Assembly (NCBI RefSeq): GCF_000384295.1
Contig: NZ_KB913037.1
Coordinates: 3,272,649 to 3,336,648, forward strand
Source: Amycolatopsis balhimycina FH 1894
GTDB lineage: Bacteria > Actinomycetota > Actinomycetes > Mycobacteriales > Pseudonocardiaceae
Direction of reading: 5' to 3'
DNA length: 64,000 bases
In this document: positions 55,370 through 63,680 of the stretch, piece after piece
Numbering within the stretch: position 1 is the first letter of the stretch
Layout of the letters: every line of letters begins with the position of its first letter
Made by a program: the position numbers and the translations under genes
Notes under the pieces: model-generated
The model's database searches: none
Told to the model about the DNA's origin: nothing
Seen by the model: only the letters and a program-made list of their open reading frames with translations

Positions 55370-55801
55370 ATGGTGGTCGTGGGCAACGACAGCGAAGACA
55401 GCGCCGACGACGGCATCCTGGACCCCGAAGACACTTTGGACGACCGCGACGAGCTGGCGGAGGGCTATTCCCCGCCGGAACGCGCGCAGGCGACCGAGGG
55501 CTGGGGCACCACCGCGCGCGAGACCGCCGAGGGCGAAAGCTGGGACCGCCGGCTCGCCCGCGAGGTCCCGGACGTGGCTTCCGAGGACGGCGACGGCCTC
55601 GGCGACAGCGAAGACAGCGACGGCGAGCTGATCGACGACGAGGTCGGCGACGTCCGCGCGGGCCGCTTGGTCGCGTCGAACGAGGGCTACGGCGAGGACG
55701 CCGACGAAGAGCTGCACGCGTCCGACGCGGGCATCGACGGCGGCGCGGCTTCGGCGGAGGAAGCGGCCGTCCACGTGATCGACCCGTCGCGCCGCTGGTG
55801 A
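55370..55801 (+). CDS. DUF5709 acidic protein
   Basis: A 143-residue strongly acidic protein with the DUF5709 pattern: LDPEDTLDDRDELAEGYSPP, RAQATEGWGTTARETAEGES, WDRRLAREVPDV and AAVHVIDPSRRW. No catalytic motif or membrane segment is seen. Members are widespread in actinobacteria and of unknown role. ATG 55370 may be followed by a better start at GTG; there is no strong ribosome site. The repeat C copy 2 and a terminator follow. Confidence 0.8.
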   Translation: MVVVGNDSEDSADDGILDPEDTLDDRDELAEGYSPPERAQATEGWGTTARETAEGESWDRRLAREVPDVASEDGDGLGDSEDSDGELIDDEVGDVRAGRLVASNEGYGEDADEELHASDAGIDGGAASAEEAAVHVIDPSRRW

Positions 55802-55846
55802 GGTGACGGAACGCGACCGGCCGCCACCCACTCGGACGCGGCCGGC

Positions 55847-55899
55847 GTCATGAACGACCCGTTCACCTCGCCCGACGTCATGAACGACTCTTTCATGAC
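55847..55899. repeat. Repeat family C, copy 2 (53 nt)
   Basis: Same length and layout as the copy at 4351-4403: GTCATGAACGACCC at the left, GTTCACCTCGCCCGAC in the middle, and a second unit GTCATGAACGACTC-TTTCATGAC at the right (55877-55899), itself an 8-bp inverted repeat. It lies 45 nt after the DUF5709 stop. Most differences from copy 1 are in the centre and right half. Confidence 0.75.
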
Positions 55900-55950
55900 G
55901 TTCGACTCGGCGCGCGGCGGCACGGCTTCCCGGCGAAGTCCTAAGTGGAC

Positions 55951-55984
55951 GAAGGGCCCGGACGCGCTCGCGTCCGGGCCCTTC
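55951..55984. terminator. Terminator downstream of the chitinase and DUF5709 genes
   Basis: A 14-bp perfect stem: GAAGGGCCCGGACG (55951-55964) with CGTCCGGGCCCTTC (55971-55984), loop CGCTCG. It ends 8 nt from the chitinase stop and serves the convergent pair. Confidence 0.85.
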
Positions 55985-55992
55985 AGCTTGGT

Positions 55993-57195
55993 TCAGCAGC
56001 GGCCCGCGACGGCCCGCAGCAGTTCGGCGCCGGCCGTGTCGCCGGACAGCTCCCAGGCGAACACCCCGCCGAGCCCCTGCGACTTCGCGTAACCGGCCTT
56101 GGCCGACGCCGTCTCGGGCGTGTCGTAGCTCCACCACTGCAAGCCGCACTTCGCGTACGCTGTGCCCGCGACCCTGCCGTTGGCGGGGCACTTGGTCTTG
56201 AGGACCTTGTAGTCCTCGACGCCCGCTTCGTAGGTGCCGGGAGCCGGGCCGGTCGCCGTGCCGCCGGGCTGCTTCTGCGTCACGCCGTCCCAGCCGCGGC
56301 CGTAGAACCCCAGGCCCAGCAACATTTTCGACGACGGCACGCCCTGACGGCGCAGCTTCTGGATCGCCGCGTCGGCAGAGAAGCCGGCCGTCGGGAGGCC
56401 CGGGTAGGCCCGCAGCGGCGAGTGCGGCGCGGTGGGCCCGGTCGGGCTCGCGCCCGCGACGAAGTAGTCGTAGGTCATCACGTTGTACCAGTCGAGGTAC
56501 CGGCTCGCCCCGGCGTAGTCGGTGGCGTCGATCTTGCCGCCCTTCGAGCCGTCAGCGGTGATCGCGGCGGTGACGAGCTGACGCCCGAACTTCGCGCGCA
56601 GGGCGGCGACCAGGGCCGTGAACGCCTTCGGCCCGCTGGTGTCACAGGTGTTGCCGCAGGCGTTCGGGTACTCCCAGTCGACGTCGATGCCGTCGAAGAC
56701 GCCCGCCCAGCGCGGGTCGTTGACGAGGTTGTAGCAGGATTCGGCGAACGCGGCCGGGTTCTTCGCGGCCTCGGTGAACCCGGCCGACCACGTCCAGCCG
56801 CCGAAGGACCACAGCACCTTCAGCTTCGGGTGCAGCTTCTTCAGTTCAAGCAGCTGGTTGAAGCTGCCGTGCAGGGCGCCGGGTCCGGCGCTGTCGGCCT
56901 GGCCGCTGACGCTCGCGGCGGCGTCATAGGGCGTGTCGTGGTCGGCCCACGGATCGCCGACCGCGCAGCCGCCGCCCGTCACGTTGCCGAACGCGTAGTT
57001 GAGATGGGTCAGCTTCGCGGCCGATCCGGACGTCTCGATGTCCTTGACGTGGTAATTGCGGGCATAGACGTCCCAGTCGGCGAAGTAGGCCATCACCTTG
57101 CCCTGGGCCTGCCCGGCCTCCGCGGGCGGCGCCACGACGGAGGCACCGGCGAGCGCGAGTGCGATGACGGCGACGCGTTTTCTCATGCGGAGCAC
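55993..57195 (-). CDS. Secreted GH18 chitinase
   Basis: A 400-residue exported single-domain chitinase. Signal peptide about 1-27 (AVIALALAGASVVAPPAEA). The catalytic signature is FDGIDVDWEYP (DxxDxDxE); LKVLWSFGGWTWSAGF and YNVMTYDYFVAGA are other family strands. No chitin-binding domain is attached. GTG 57195 is favoured: GAGGAG lies 7 nt before it (ATG 57186 is internal). A DasR-like site 40-55 nt upstream suggests N-acetylglucosamine-responsive control. Confidence 0.92.
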   Translation of the reverse strand: MLRMRKRVAVIALALAGASVVAPPAEAGQAQGKVMAYFADWDVYARNYHVKDIETSGSAAKLTHLNYAFGNVTGGGCAVGDPWADHDTPYDAAASVSGQADSAGPGALHGSFNQLLELKKLHPKLKVLWSFGGWTWSAGFTEAAKNPAAFAESCYNLVNDPRWAGVFDGIDVDWEYPNACGNTCDTSGPKAFTALVAALRAKFGRQLVTAAITADGSKGGKIDATDYAGASRYLDWYNVMTYDYFVAGASPTGPTAPHSPLRAYPGLPTAGFSADAAIQKLRRQGVPSSKMLLGLGFYGRGWDGVTQKQPGGTATGPAPGTYEAGVEDYKVLKTKCPANGRVAGTAYAKCGLQWWSYDTPETASAKAGYAKSQGLGGVFAWELSGDTAGAELLRAVAGRC

Positions 57196-57234
57196 AGGAT
57201 TCTCCTCAAGGGCCGGATGGGCGTGCCGAGGTTA

Positions 57235-57250
57235 ACAGGTCCAGACCACT
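57235..57250. promoter_or_regulatory. DasR-like operator (dre) upstream of the chitinase
   Basis: ACAGGTCCAGACCACT agrees with the DasR consensus A(C/G)TGGTCTAGACCA(C/G)T at 14 of 16 positions and keeps the inverted GGTC/GACC core. DasR controls chitinase genes in Streptomyces. Confidence 0.6.
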
Positions 57251-57338
57251 GCGAACCAGAGTCAAATCAGTACGGTCAACGGATTTCCCGATGGTCCCCC
57301 AGCCGGACGCGGATTCACGGACGTGCAATGATCGCTCG

Positions 57339-57731
57339 ATGACCGAGTTCGGCTGCGCCCGCTGCTCCGGCGAAGACGCCCTGACCGCGCTGGCGTTCTG
57401 CACGACCCGGCTGCGCAAGACCCATCGCCTGGTGGAGCGATCCCATTTCAGCGTCTCGCTGCGCCGCTGCCTGGAATGCGGCCAGTCGTTCGCCGCGATC
57501 TTCACCGAGTTCGTCGACCAGGCCGGCGGCGACGACGCGCAGTACTTCGACTTCGTCCCGCTCACCACCGCCGAGGTTTCATCGCTGGCCGCGCAGGGCT
57601 CCCGTGTCGACCTCGCCGAGCTGGGCGCGCTGGGCAGTGTCCGGCGAAGACTTTCGTCGAGCTGGCCGACGGGCGGCGAGAAGGAAATCGCCTGGCGGAC
57701 CGATTCGCTCTCGGTGCGCGAAGGTCACTGA
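57339..57731 (+). CDS. Small zinc-ribbon-like protein of unknown function
   Basis: A 130-residue protein with two cysteine pairs, GCARCSGED near the N-terminus and RRCLECGQSF about 40 residues on, which could form a zinc ribbon. The rest has no recognised motif. ATG 57339 begins MTEFGCARC; an in-frame start upstream at 57291 is less likely. It lies divergent from the chitinase, and its 3' end overlaps the decarboxylase gene by 7 nt. Confidence 0.55.
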   Translation: MTEFGCARCSGEDALTALAFCTTRLRKTHRLVERSHFSVSLRRCLECGQSFAAIFTEFVDQAGGDDAQYFDFVPLTTAEVSSLAAQGSRVDLAELGALGSVRRRLSSSWPTGGEKEIAWRTDSLSVREGH

Positions 57732-59141
57732 CTCCGCAGGCGGAGGATCGCCGCGGCCGAGCGGTCGACGTCGGCCTCCGTCGTCGCCCAGCCGGACACC
57801 GAAATCCGCAGGTAGCGGCGGCCGCGCCAGGTGGTGGCGCCCAGCCAGCAGGTGCCGTCGTCCTGGACTTTCCGGATGATCGCGTCGGTGTCGTCGCCGA
57901 AGGAGACCAGGACCTGGTTGAGGACGACGTCGTTGCCGATTTCGGCGCCACCGTCGGCGAGGGCCTGCGCGAAGCGGCGCGCCAGCCGGCAGCAGCGGTC
58001 GACGAGCTCGGCGACGCCGTCGCGGCCCAGCTCGCGCAACGCCGCCCAGACCGCGAAACCGCGGGCGCGGCGCGACGACTCCAGCGTCAGGTCGCCCATG
58101 CCGGACACTTCGCCGGCCCCGGTCAGGTAGGCCGCGCGGTAGGCGATCGCCGCGGCGTGGACCTCCGGGCGGGCGCAGAAGACGAACCCCGAGTCGTACG
58201 GGACGTTCAGCCACTTGTGCCCGTCGCAGGCCCAGGAGTCGGCCAGCTCGACGCCGTCGAGCAGCGCGGCCGTGGCCGGGTTGGCCGCAGCCCACAACCC
58301 GAAAGCGCCGTCGACGTGGATCCAGGCGTCGCCCGCGGCTTCGCGGGCGGCACGCAGGTCGTCGCACGCGCCGGTGTTCACGTTCCCCGCCTGCAGGCAG
58401 ACGATCGCCGGTCCGCTCCCGGCGGCGAGGACCCGTCCGAGGTCGGCCACGTCGATCGCGCCCTGCGGCCCGGCGGCCACCGGCTCGACGGCCCGGGTGC
58501 CGAAGCCGAGCAGGCGCAGCGAGCGGTCGATGGTCGCGTGCCGTTCTTCGCTCGCGACGACGCGGACGCGCGGGGCGCCGGTCAGCCCGTCGCGTTCGAC
58601 GTCCCAGCCGGCTTCGGCCAGCACGTGGTGCCGGGCCGCGGCGAGCCCGGTGGTGTTCGCCGCCTGGCCACCGGTGACGAACCCCACGGACGCCGTGGCG
58701 GGGAGGCCGAGCAGTTCCTTCAGCCAGGCACCGGCGACGTCTTCGGCGGCTGCCGCGGCGGGTGAGAGGACGGCGTTGAACCCGTTCTGGTCCCAGCCCG
58801 CGGCCAGAACATCAGCGGCAGTGGCGGCCGGGAGCGCGCCGCCGACGACGAAACCGAAGAACCGCGGCCCGGCCGTGGCGACCAGTCCCGGCTCGGCGGC
58901 GCGGGCGAGCTGTGACAACCGAGGCTTCGCCTCGGGCCGGGGGCTTCGCCACCCGGACCCCCGAAAAGCGCTCTTCGAGCACTTCGGACGGTGGGCTCGG
59001 CGCTTGCGGGAGCGGGCCGCCGAAGCCGGCGCGCAGGACGTCCGGGTCGACGGCACGGGCGACCGGCCGGTCCGCCAGGCTCTCGCGGTGGTCCGCGGCC
59101 AGCTCGGCGGCGCGGGCCAGCAGCGCGCGTATCTCGTCCAC
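57725..59141 (-). pseudogene. PLP-dependent group II decarboxylase, frameshifted by an insertion
   Basis: The start MDEIRALLARAAELAADHRE (ATG 59141) is in one frame; the main body (FFGFVVGGALPAATAADVLA to TEADVDRSAAAILRLRSQ) is in another. The body has VDGAFGLWAAANP and the PLP lysine in WACDGHKWLNVPYDSG, typical of aromatic amino-acid decarboxylases. The frames are separated by 61 extra bases at 58909-58969. Removing them joins PPSEVLE directly to ELARAAEPGLVATAGP in one frame, about 450 residues. As read, the gene is broken; a sequencing error could not add 61 bases of palindromic sequence. Confidence 0.85.
58912..58969. mobile_element. 58-nt palindromic insertion element with GCT target duplication
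   Basis: The element starts GTGACAACCGAGG and ends CCCCCGAAAAGC. It holds a hairpin CCGAGG-CTTCG-CCTCGG (58919-58935) and a second GC-rich palindrome around GGGGGCTTCGCCACCC and GGACCCCC. GCT is found on both sides (58909-58911 and 58970-58972). It carries no coding capacity, so it would have to be moved by another enzyme, like a MITE. No second copy was recognised in this window. Confidence 0.7.
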
Positions 59142-59198
59142 GGGCCGACTCTAGGCCGTCCCGGGAACAATCAAGGACTTCCGGACGTAGCGTCTGGT

Positions 59199-59732
59199 AT
59201 GGAGACTCCGCTGAGCACCGACCGGCTCGTGATCCGGGACTGGACGGTGGACGACGCCGAAGCCGCGTTCGCGATCTACGGCGCGGAGGACGTCACGCAC
59301 TGGCTGACCCCGGCGATGGACCGCGTCGGCGACGTCGCCGCGATGCGCGCGGTGCTGCACGCCTGGCAGGAGGCGCAGCCGAACCTGCCGCCGCCGCGCG
59401 GCCGGTGGGCCGTGCAGCGCAAGGAGGACGGCGCCGTGCTCGGCGGCCTCGGCATCCGGCTGCTGCCACCGTTCGAAGAGGACCTCGAGCTGAGCTGGCA
59501 GCTCGCCCCCGGCGCCTGGGGAAAGGGCTACGCGTCGGAGGCGGCGACGGCGCTGATCGAGTGGGCGTTCACTCAGGACACCGAGGAGCTGTTCGCCGTG
59601 GCGCGGCCGAACAACACCCGCGCGATCGCGGTGGCCAAGCGGCTCGGCATGCGGTGGGTCGGCGAGACGGACAAGTACTACAACCTGCGGCTGCAGGTGT
59701 ACCGGATCCGGCACACCGACCTCATCGACTGA
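59199..59732 (+). CDS. GNAT-family acetyltransferase (RimJ/RimL-like)
   Basis: A 177-residue GNAT enzyme with the acetyl-CoA loop QLAPGAWGKGYASEAATALI and the family end VAKRLGMRWVGETDKYYNL. The N-terminus TPLSTDRLVIRDWTVDDAEA is typical of RimJ/RimL-like protein N-acetyltransferases. ATG 59199 is 5 nt after a -10-like TAGCGT, so it may be leaderless. Its 3' end overlaps the deazaflavin enzyme gene by 11 nt. The substrate is unknown. Confidence 0.88.
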   Translation: METPLSTDRLVIRDWTVDDAEAAFAIYGAEDVTHWLTPAMDRVGDVAAMRAVLHAWQEAQPNLPPPRGRWAVQRKEDGAVLGGLGIRLLPPFEEDLELSWQLAPGAWGKGYASEAATALIEWAFTQDTEELFAVARPNNTRAIAVAKRLGMRWVGETDKYYNLRLQVYRIRHTDLID

Positions 59733-60198
59733 CGGGTTCCAGCAGGAAGACGCGGATTTCGCGGTGCTCGGCCCGCACGGCGTAGCGGTCGTAGGCCGGC
59801 CAGTACGCGGCGACGGCGTCCCACATCTCCCGCCGCTCGTCCCCGGTCAGCAGCCGCCCGGTGACGTCGAAGGTCCGGCCGCCGATCGCGACGGTCGCTT
59901 TCGCGTGCGCCAGCAGGTTCGCCGACCAGGCCGGGTGGGCCTCGCCGCCCCAGTTCGAGCCGATCACGACGTACCCGCCACCGCGTTCGACGTACAGCAG
60001 CGGCACCTGCCGGGGCTCACCGCTGCGACGCCCCACGGTGGTGAGCAGCAGCGTCCGCAACCCGACGACGGCCCCGACCCCGACCCGGCCACCGCTGACC
60101 CGCAGCAGCACCCGATCGGCGGGCACCAGCGCCCGCCCGAGCACGGCGAACGCCCTGCTCTTGCCGAACCCGGCGAAGACACCCCGCAAACCAGCCAC
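59722..60198 (-). CDS. Deazaflavin (F420)-dependent nitroreductase-family protein
   Basis: A 158-residue split-barrel protein of the Ddn family, which uses reduced F420. Signature segments are LLTTVGRRSGEPRQVPLLYV, GYVVIGSNWGGEAHPAWSAN and LLAHAKATVAIGGRTFDV. These enzymes reduce quinones or nitro compounds. GTG 60198. It is convergent with the GNAT gene and divergent from the methyltransferase gene. Confidence 0.9.
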   Translation of the reverse strand: MAGLRGVFAGFGKSRAFAVLGRALVPADRVLLRVSGGRVGVGAVVGLRTLLLTTVGRRSGEPRQVPLLYVERGGGYVVIGSNWGGEAHPAWSANLLAHAKATVAIGGRTFDVTGRLLTGDERREMWDAVAAYWPAYDRYAVRAEHREIRVFLLEPVSR

Positions 60199-60240
60199 GG
60201 CGGCACCCTAGCGGCTCCGGTTTCTGGCAGGGTTCGGCAC

Positions 60241-60864
60241 ATGACCGAAACCGCCGCCGAGGTGTTCGACGCGATCGGCAAGGACTACGAAACGGCCTTC
60301 CCCGACCAGCACGGCCGGCAGGCCGTGCTGGAGTGGCTGCTCGGCCGCCTCTCGCCGGGCGCCACGATCGCCGATCTCGGCTCGGGCACCGGCCGCCCGG
60401 TCGCGGAGACCCTGGCCGCCGCCGGGCACGACGTCACCGGGTACGACGTCTCGGCGAAGATGGTCGAGATCGCGCGGGCCCAGGTCCCGGCCGCGCGGTT
60501 CGAGCAGGCCGACCTGCGCACCCTCACCCAGCCGGCCGGGAGCCGGGACGTGGTCACCGCGTTCTTCTCCCTCCTGCAGATGACCCGGGCCGAGATCGAC
60601 GCCGTGGTGGCGAAGGTGGCCACGTGGCTCGTGCCCGGCGGCTGGTTCGTGCTCGGCACGGTGGCGGTGGACGCCGACGGGGTCGAGACGAGCTTCCTCG
60701 GGCACCCGATCCGGTCGAGCAGCTACCCGGCCGGGACGTTCGTCGCGCGGCTGGAGGACGCCGGCCTGGCGGTCGGCTACCGGGAGCTGGTGCGGTACGA
60801 GTCGAGCCACCCCGCCGTCCGGCCGGAGGATCAGCTGTACCTGGCCGCACGCCGGCCTTCGTGA
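60241..60864 (+). CDS. Class I SAM-dependent methyltransferase
   Basis: A 207-residue methyltransferase with motif I ATIADLGSGTGRPVAETLAA, acidic loop GYDVSAKMVEIARAQ, motif II EQADLRTL and motif III LVPGGWFVLGTV. N-terminal EVFDAIGKDYETAF is common in small-molecule methyltransferases. Substrate unknown. ATG 60241 starts the conserved MTETAAEVFDAIG. Confidence 0.88.
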   Translation: MTETAAEVFDAIGKDYETAFPDQHGRQAVLEWLLGRLSPGATIADLGSGTGRPVAETLAAAGHDVTGYDVSAKMVEIARAQVPAARFEQADLRTLTQPAGSRDVVTAFFSLLQMTRAEIDAVVAKVATWLVPGGWFVLGTVAVDADGVETSFLGHPIRSSSYPAGTFVARLEDAGLAVGYRELVRYESSHPAVRPEDQLYLAARRPS

Positions 60865-60941
60865 GACGATCGCCGCGACAGACGTGAATTTTGCTCAAGT
60901 TCGTGCGTGTTCGCGGCCGGGCACCCGAGCTAAAGTGAGGA

Positions 60942-62120
60942 ATGGGCATCGAAGCTCTGGCCACGCCGGTACCTCGCGAGCACCGCCAGCTCGTGCGCGA
61001 GATGCTGGCCAGGCTGCCGGAGTTCGCCGACCGTCTCGCCCGGCTTCTCGGCGAGCAGGACGAATTCTACCGTCAGGTCGAGCGCGTGGCGCCGGGCGAG
61101 CTGCGGCAGGTCTGCCGGGCGAACCTCGAACGCGCGCTGACCGCGGTCGCCGAAGGCCACGGCCTCGCCATCGACGCCGCCCGCAAGACCGGGCTCGTCC
61201 AGGCACGCCAGGGCATCCCGCTGCCGGCCGTGCTGCGCGCGTTCCGCATCGGCGGCACCTTCGTCAACGAAGCCCTCCTCGAACTCGCCGGCCCGGAGTT
61301 CCTCAATCCCACCCGGACGATCCAGATCAACTCCTACGTCTGGAAGGCGATCGACCTCTACTCGGACGCGCTGACCACGGCGTACGAGGAGGTCGCGGCG
61401 GAACCGTCGCACGCCAACGCGCGGCTGCTCGACGACCTGCTGCGCGGCCGGCTCGTCAGCCAGGCGGACATGGAAGCCGCCGCGCGCGAGCTGGGCCTGC
61501 CGACCGCGGGCATGTTCGTCGCCGTGGTCACCGAACGCATCGAACCGGACGAGCACGACTCCGTCGAGGCGCTGCTGCGGGCGCGCCGCTGGCGGTCGGC
61601 GTGGCGGCCCGGCGGCGAGGCGGGGCTGGTCGCGATCGACCGGATCGAGGACGTCCGGCGGTTGCGCGAAGTGCTCGGTTCCCTGCCGGTGGCCGCCGGG
61701 ATGAGCAGGCCGTTCGCCGGCTTCCCCGACGTGCCGGACGCCCTGCACCGCGCCCGGATCGCCCGCCGCTCGCTGCCGTCGGGGACGGCTGGTGTCGTGG
61801 TGTTCGGCGACTCGCCGGTGACGACGCTGGTCGCCGCCGCGCCGGGGATGGCCCGCGACGTCGTGCGGTCCGCGCTGGCCGGCCTGCTCGCCCTGCCGGG
61901 CGCCGAACGCAAGGTCCTGCTGGACACGCTGCTCGCGTGGTACGCCGGCCACGGCTCGGCGAAGGAGGCCGCGGACCGGCTGTTCGTGCACCCCAACACC
62001 GTCCGCTACCGGCTGCGCCGCGTGCAGGAGCTGACCAAGCGGGACCTCACCGACCCGGTCGACATCGGCGAGCTGTACGTCGCGCTCGAATCGGTGCGGC
62101 TCGACCCGGAGCCATCGTAG
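60942..62120 (+). CDS. PucR-family transcriptional regulator
   Basis: A 392-residue PucR/CdaR-type regulator. A helical N-terminal domain (REMLARLPEFADRLARLLGE; FRIGGTFVNEALLELAG) and a degenerate GGDEF-like middle part (AAGMSRPFAGFPDVPDALHR) precede the C-terminal HTH with HGSAKEAADRLFVHPNTVRY and RLRRVQELTKRDL. Purine or amino-acid signals are usual for this family; none is shown here. ATG 60942. Confidence 0.9.
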   Translation: MGIEALATPVPREHRQLVREMLARLPEFADRLARLLGEQDEFYRQVERVAPGELRQVCRANLERALTAVAEGHGLAIDAARKTGLVQARQGIPLPAVLRAFRIGGTFVNEALLELAGPEFLNPTRTIQINSYVWKAIDLYSDALTTAYEEVAAEPSHANARLLDDLLRGRLVSQADMEAAARELGLPTAGMFVAVVTERIEPDEHDSVEALLRARRWRSAWRPGGEAGLVAIDRIEDVRRLREVLGSLPVAAGMSRPFAGFPDVPDALHRARIARRSLPSGTAGVVVFGDSPVTTLVAAAPGMARDVVRSALAGLLALPGAERKVLLDTLLAWYAGHGSAKEAADRLFVHPNTVRYRLRRVQELTKRDLTDPVDIGELYVALESVRLDPEPS

Positions 62121-62135
62121 ATCGACAGCTACCGA

Positions 62136-62164
62136 TTGACTTTCGATAGATCAGCGGCGATAGT
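62136..62164 (+). promoter_or_regulatory. Promoter of the DUF2975/YozG-like pair
   Basis: A -35 TTGACT (62136-62141) and a -10 GATAGT (62159-62164) are separated by 17 nt, and the ATG begins 7 nt after the -10, so the transcript is nearly leaderless. Direct repeats CGATAG at 62144-62149 and 62158-62163 flank or overlap the -10 and may be the operator of the HTH protein downstream. Confidence 0.7.
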
Positions 62165-62170
62165 CGACGC

Positions 62171-62650
62171 ATGGTTACCGAGAAGTGGGCCGTCGCCGCA
62201 CTCAGAATCTTCCTCGTCGTGCTCTTCGGCGTCCTCCTCGTCTTCCAGACGCTCTCCCTGCCGGGCGGGATCGCCTACCAGACGCAGCAGAACCCGCACG
62301 ACGCGCCACTGCGCTGGCCGCTGACCATCATCGCGGTGTTCCTCGTGCTGTGCGTGCAGGTGATCCTCGTCGCGACCTGGAAGCTGCTGACGCTGGTCAA
62401 GAAGGACCGGATCTTCACTCCGGTGTCCCTGAAGTGGGTCGACGTGATCGTCTGGGCCGTGGGCGCCGCGTGGCTGGTTTTCGCCTTCATGCTGATCTTC
62501 GTCGTCTTCAACGCGGACGACCCCGGGATGCCGATGGTGCTGTTCCTGGTGACCGTCGGGATCACCGTGATCGAGCTGCTGATGCTGGTCATGCGCGCCC
62601 TGCTGCGGCAGGCCACCGCGCTGCGCTCCGACATGGAAGCGGTCATCTGA
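62171..62650 (+). CDS. DUF2975 membrane protein
   Basis: A 159-residue protein with four membrane segments (ALRIFLVVLFGVLLVFQTLS; LTIIAVFLVLCVQVILVATW; VDVIVWAVGAAWLVFAFMLI; VTVGITVIELLMLVMRALL) and a short cytoplasmic loop KKDRIFTPVSLKWVD, the DUF2975 pattern. Such proteins occur in operons with YozG-like XRE regulators. TGATG links its stop to the next gene's ATG. Function unknown. Confidence 0.85.
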   Translation: MVTEKWAVAALRIFLVVLFGVLLVFQTLSLPGGIAYQTQQNPHDAPLRWPLTIIAVFLVLCVQVILVATWKLLTLVKKDRIFTPVSLKWVDVIVWAVGAAWLVFAFMLIFVVFNADDPGMPMVLFLVTVGITVIELLMLVMRALLRQATALRSDMEAVI

Positions 62651-62868
62651 TGCCGATCGTCGTGCGCATCGACGTCGAACTGGCCAAGCGCAAGATGAGC
62701 GTCGGGGAGTTCGCCGAGAAGGTCGGGCTCACGCCCGCCAACATCGCCGTGCTGAAGAACGGGCGCGCCAAGGCCGTACGCTTCAGCACCCTGGAAGCCA
62801 TGTGCCGGGTGCTCGGCTGCCAGCCCGGCGACCTGCTCGAATGGGTCGAGACGGAAGACGAAGACTAG
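62650..62868 (+). CDS. XRE-family regulator (YozG-like)
   Basis: A 72-residue helix-turn-helix protein: MSVGEFAEKVGLTPANIAVL (HTH) and RFSTLEAMCRVLGCQPGDLL are the YozG/Cro-type pattern. It is coupled to the DUF2975 gene by the TGATG overlap. Autoregulation through the CGATAG repeats in the promoter is possible. Confidence 0.88.
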   Translation: MPIVVRIDVELAKRKMSVGEFAEKVGLTPANIAVLKNGRAKAVRFSTLEAMCRVLGCQPGDLLEWVETEDED

Positions 62869-62907
62869 GCCAGGTCGGCGGCGCGTCACCGCCGTCACCG
62901 GCCGAAG

Positions 62908-63423
62908 CTAGGCGGCGTCCGCTTCGACGAGGCGGGCCAGTTCCAGCAGGGCGCTTTCGAAGCCGGGGCCGGCGGTGAGCGCCACCGTGAGCGGACCCCC
63001 GCGCCGGTCCGTGCCCACCGGGAGCGTGACCGCCGGTTCCGTCCACTGAGGACGGCTCGAGCCTGCCGAGACGACGACGTCCGGCCGCTCGGGCGGGCGC
63101 CGGCGCCCGCCCGCGTCGAGGTCGAGCACGATATTGCCGTGCAAGGAAAGCAGCACGGCCACGTCCGCGACGGCGTCGCGCAGCTCGCGGTCGGCGATGG
63201 AGTCGGAGTGGGCGCCGATCGCCGGGCGGGACGGCTCGCCGTCGCGGGCGAGCCGCGGCACGATCGCCCCGAGGTCACCCCGGGCGCAGGTCAGTACCCG
63301 GATGCCGGGCACGCCCGCGAGGGGATCGGCGAGAGTGATGCCCGCGCTCGCGGCGGCCGCCACGATCCGGGCCCGCCAGCGCGCGGTCGCCGCGATGGCG
63401 ACCAGGGAAGGGTCCTGCGACAA
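62908..63423 (-). CDS. Hypothetical protein with an amidase-like C-terminal segment
   Basis: A 171-residue protein. The last 40 residues (AVTLPVGTDRRGGPLTVALT and AGPGFESALLELARLVEA) look like the C-terminal end of amidase-signature enzymes, but the catalytic Ser-Ser-Lys region is absent. It may be a separate small protein or the rest of a lost amidase. TTG 63423 follows AAGGAG by 10 nt. I cannot give a function. Confidence 0.5.
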   Translation of the reverse strand: MSQDPSLVAIAATARWRARIVAAAASAGITLADPLAGVPGIRVLTCARGDLGAIVPRLARDGEPSRPAIGAHSDSIADRELRDAVADVAVLLSLHGNIVLDLDAGGRRRPPERPDVVVSAGSSRPQWTEPAVTLPVGTDRRGGPLTVALTAGPGFESALLELARLVEADAA

Positions 63424-63680
63424 CAGCGAGTTTCTCCTTTGCTCCTCCGGCGCGGCGGATGGGTGGATCGTCCGATGGTGGGCCCGCGCCCGTTGTGCCC
63501 GGGAACAAACATGTTTGGTCGATTGGTCCGAACGGCCGTGCCCATGCGGCCTTCCGGTCGCACCGGGTGTCTGTGACCGCGAGTCACACTTTGACGCGCG
63601 ACGTGGCGCGGGCCACTATCTGCGCACTGATTACCGCCGGGTAATTTGCGTGTATGGAGTAGTACAACCCAGGAGGACCG

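Noticed and set aside
58812..59141. Separate 109-residue gene at the decarboxylase 5' end
   Set aside because: It is the true N-terminus of the decarboxylase; beyond the insertion its frame becomes meaningless Arg-rich sequence.
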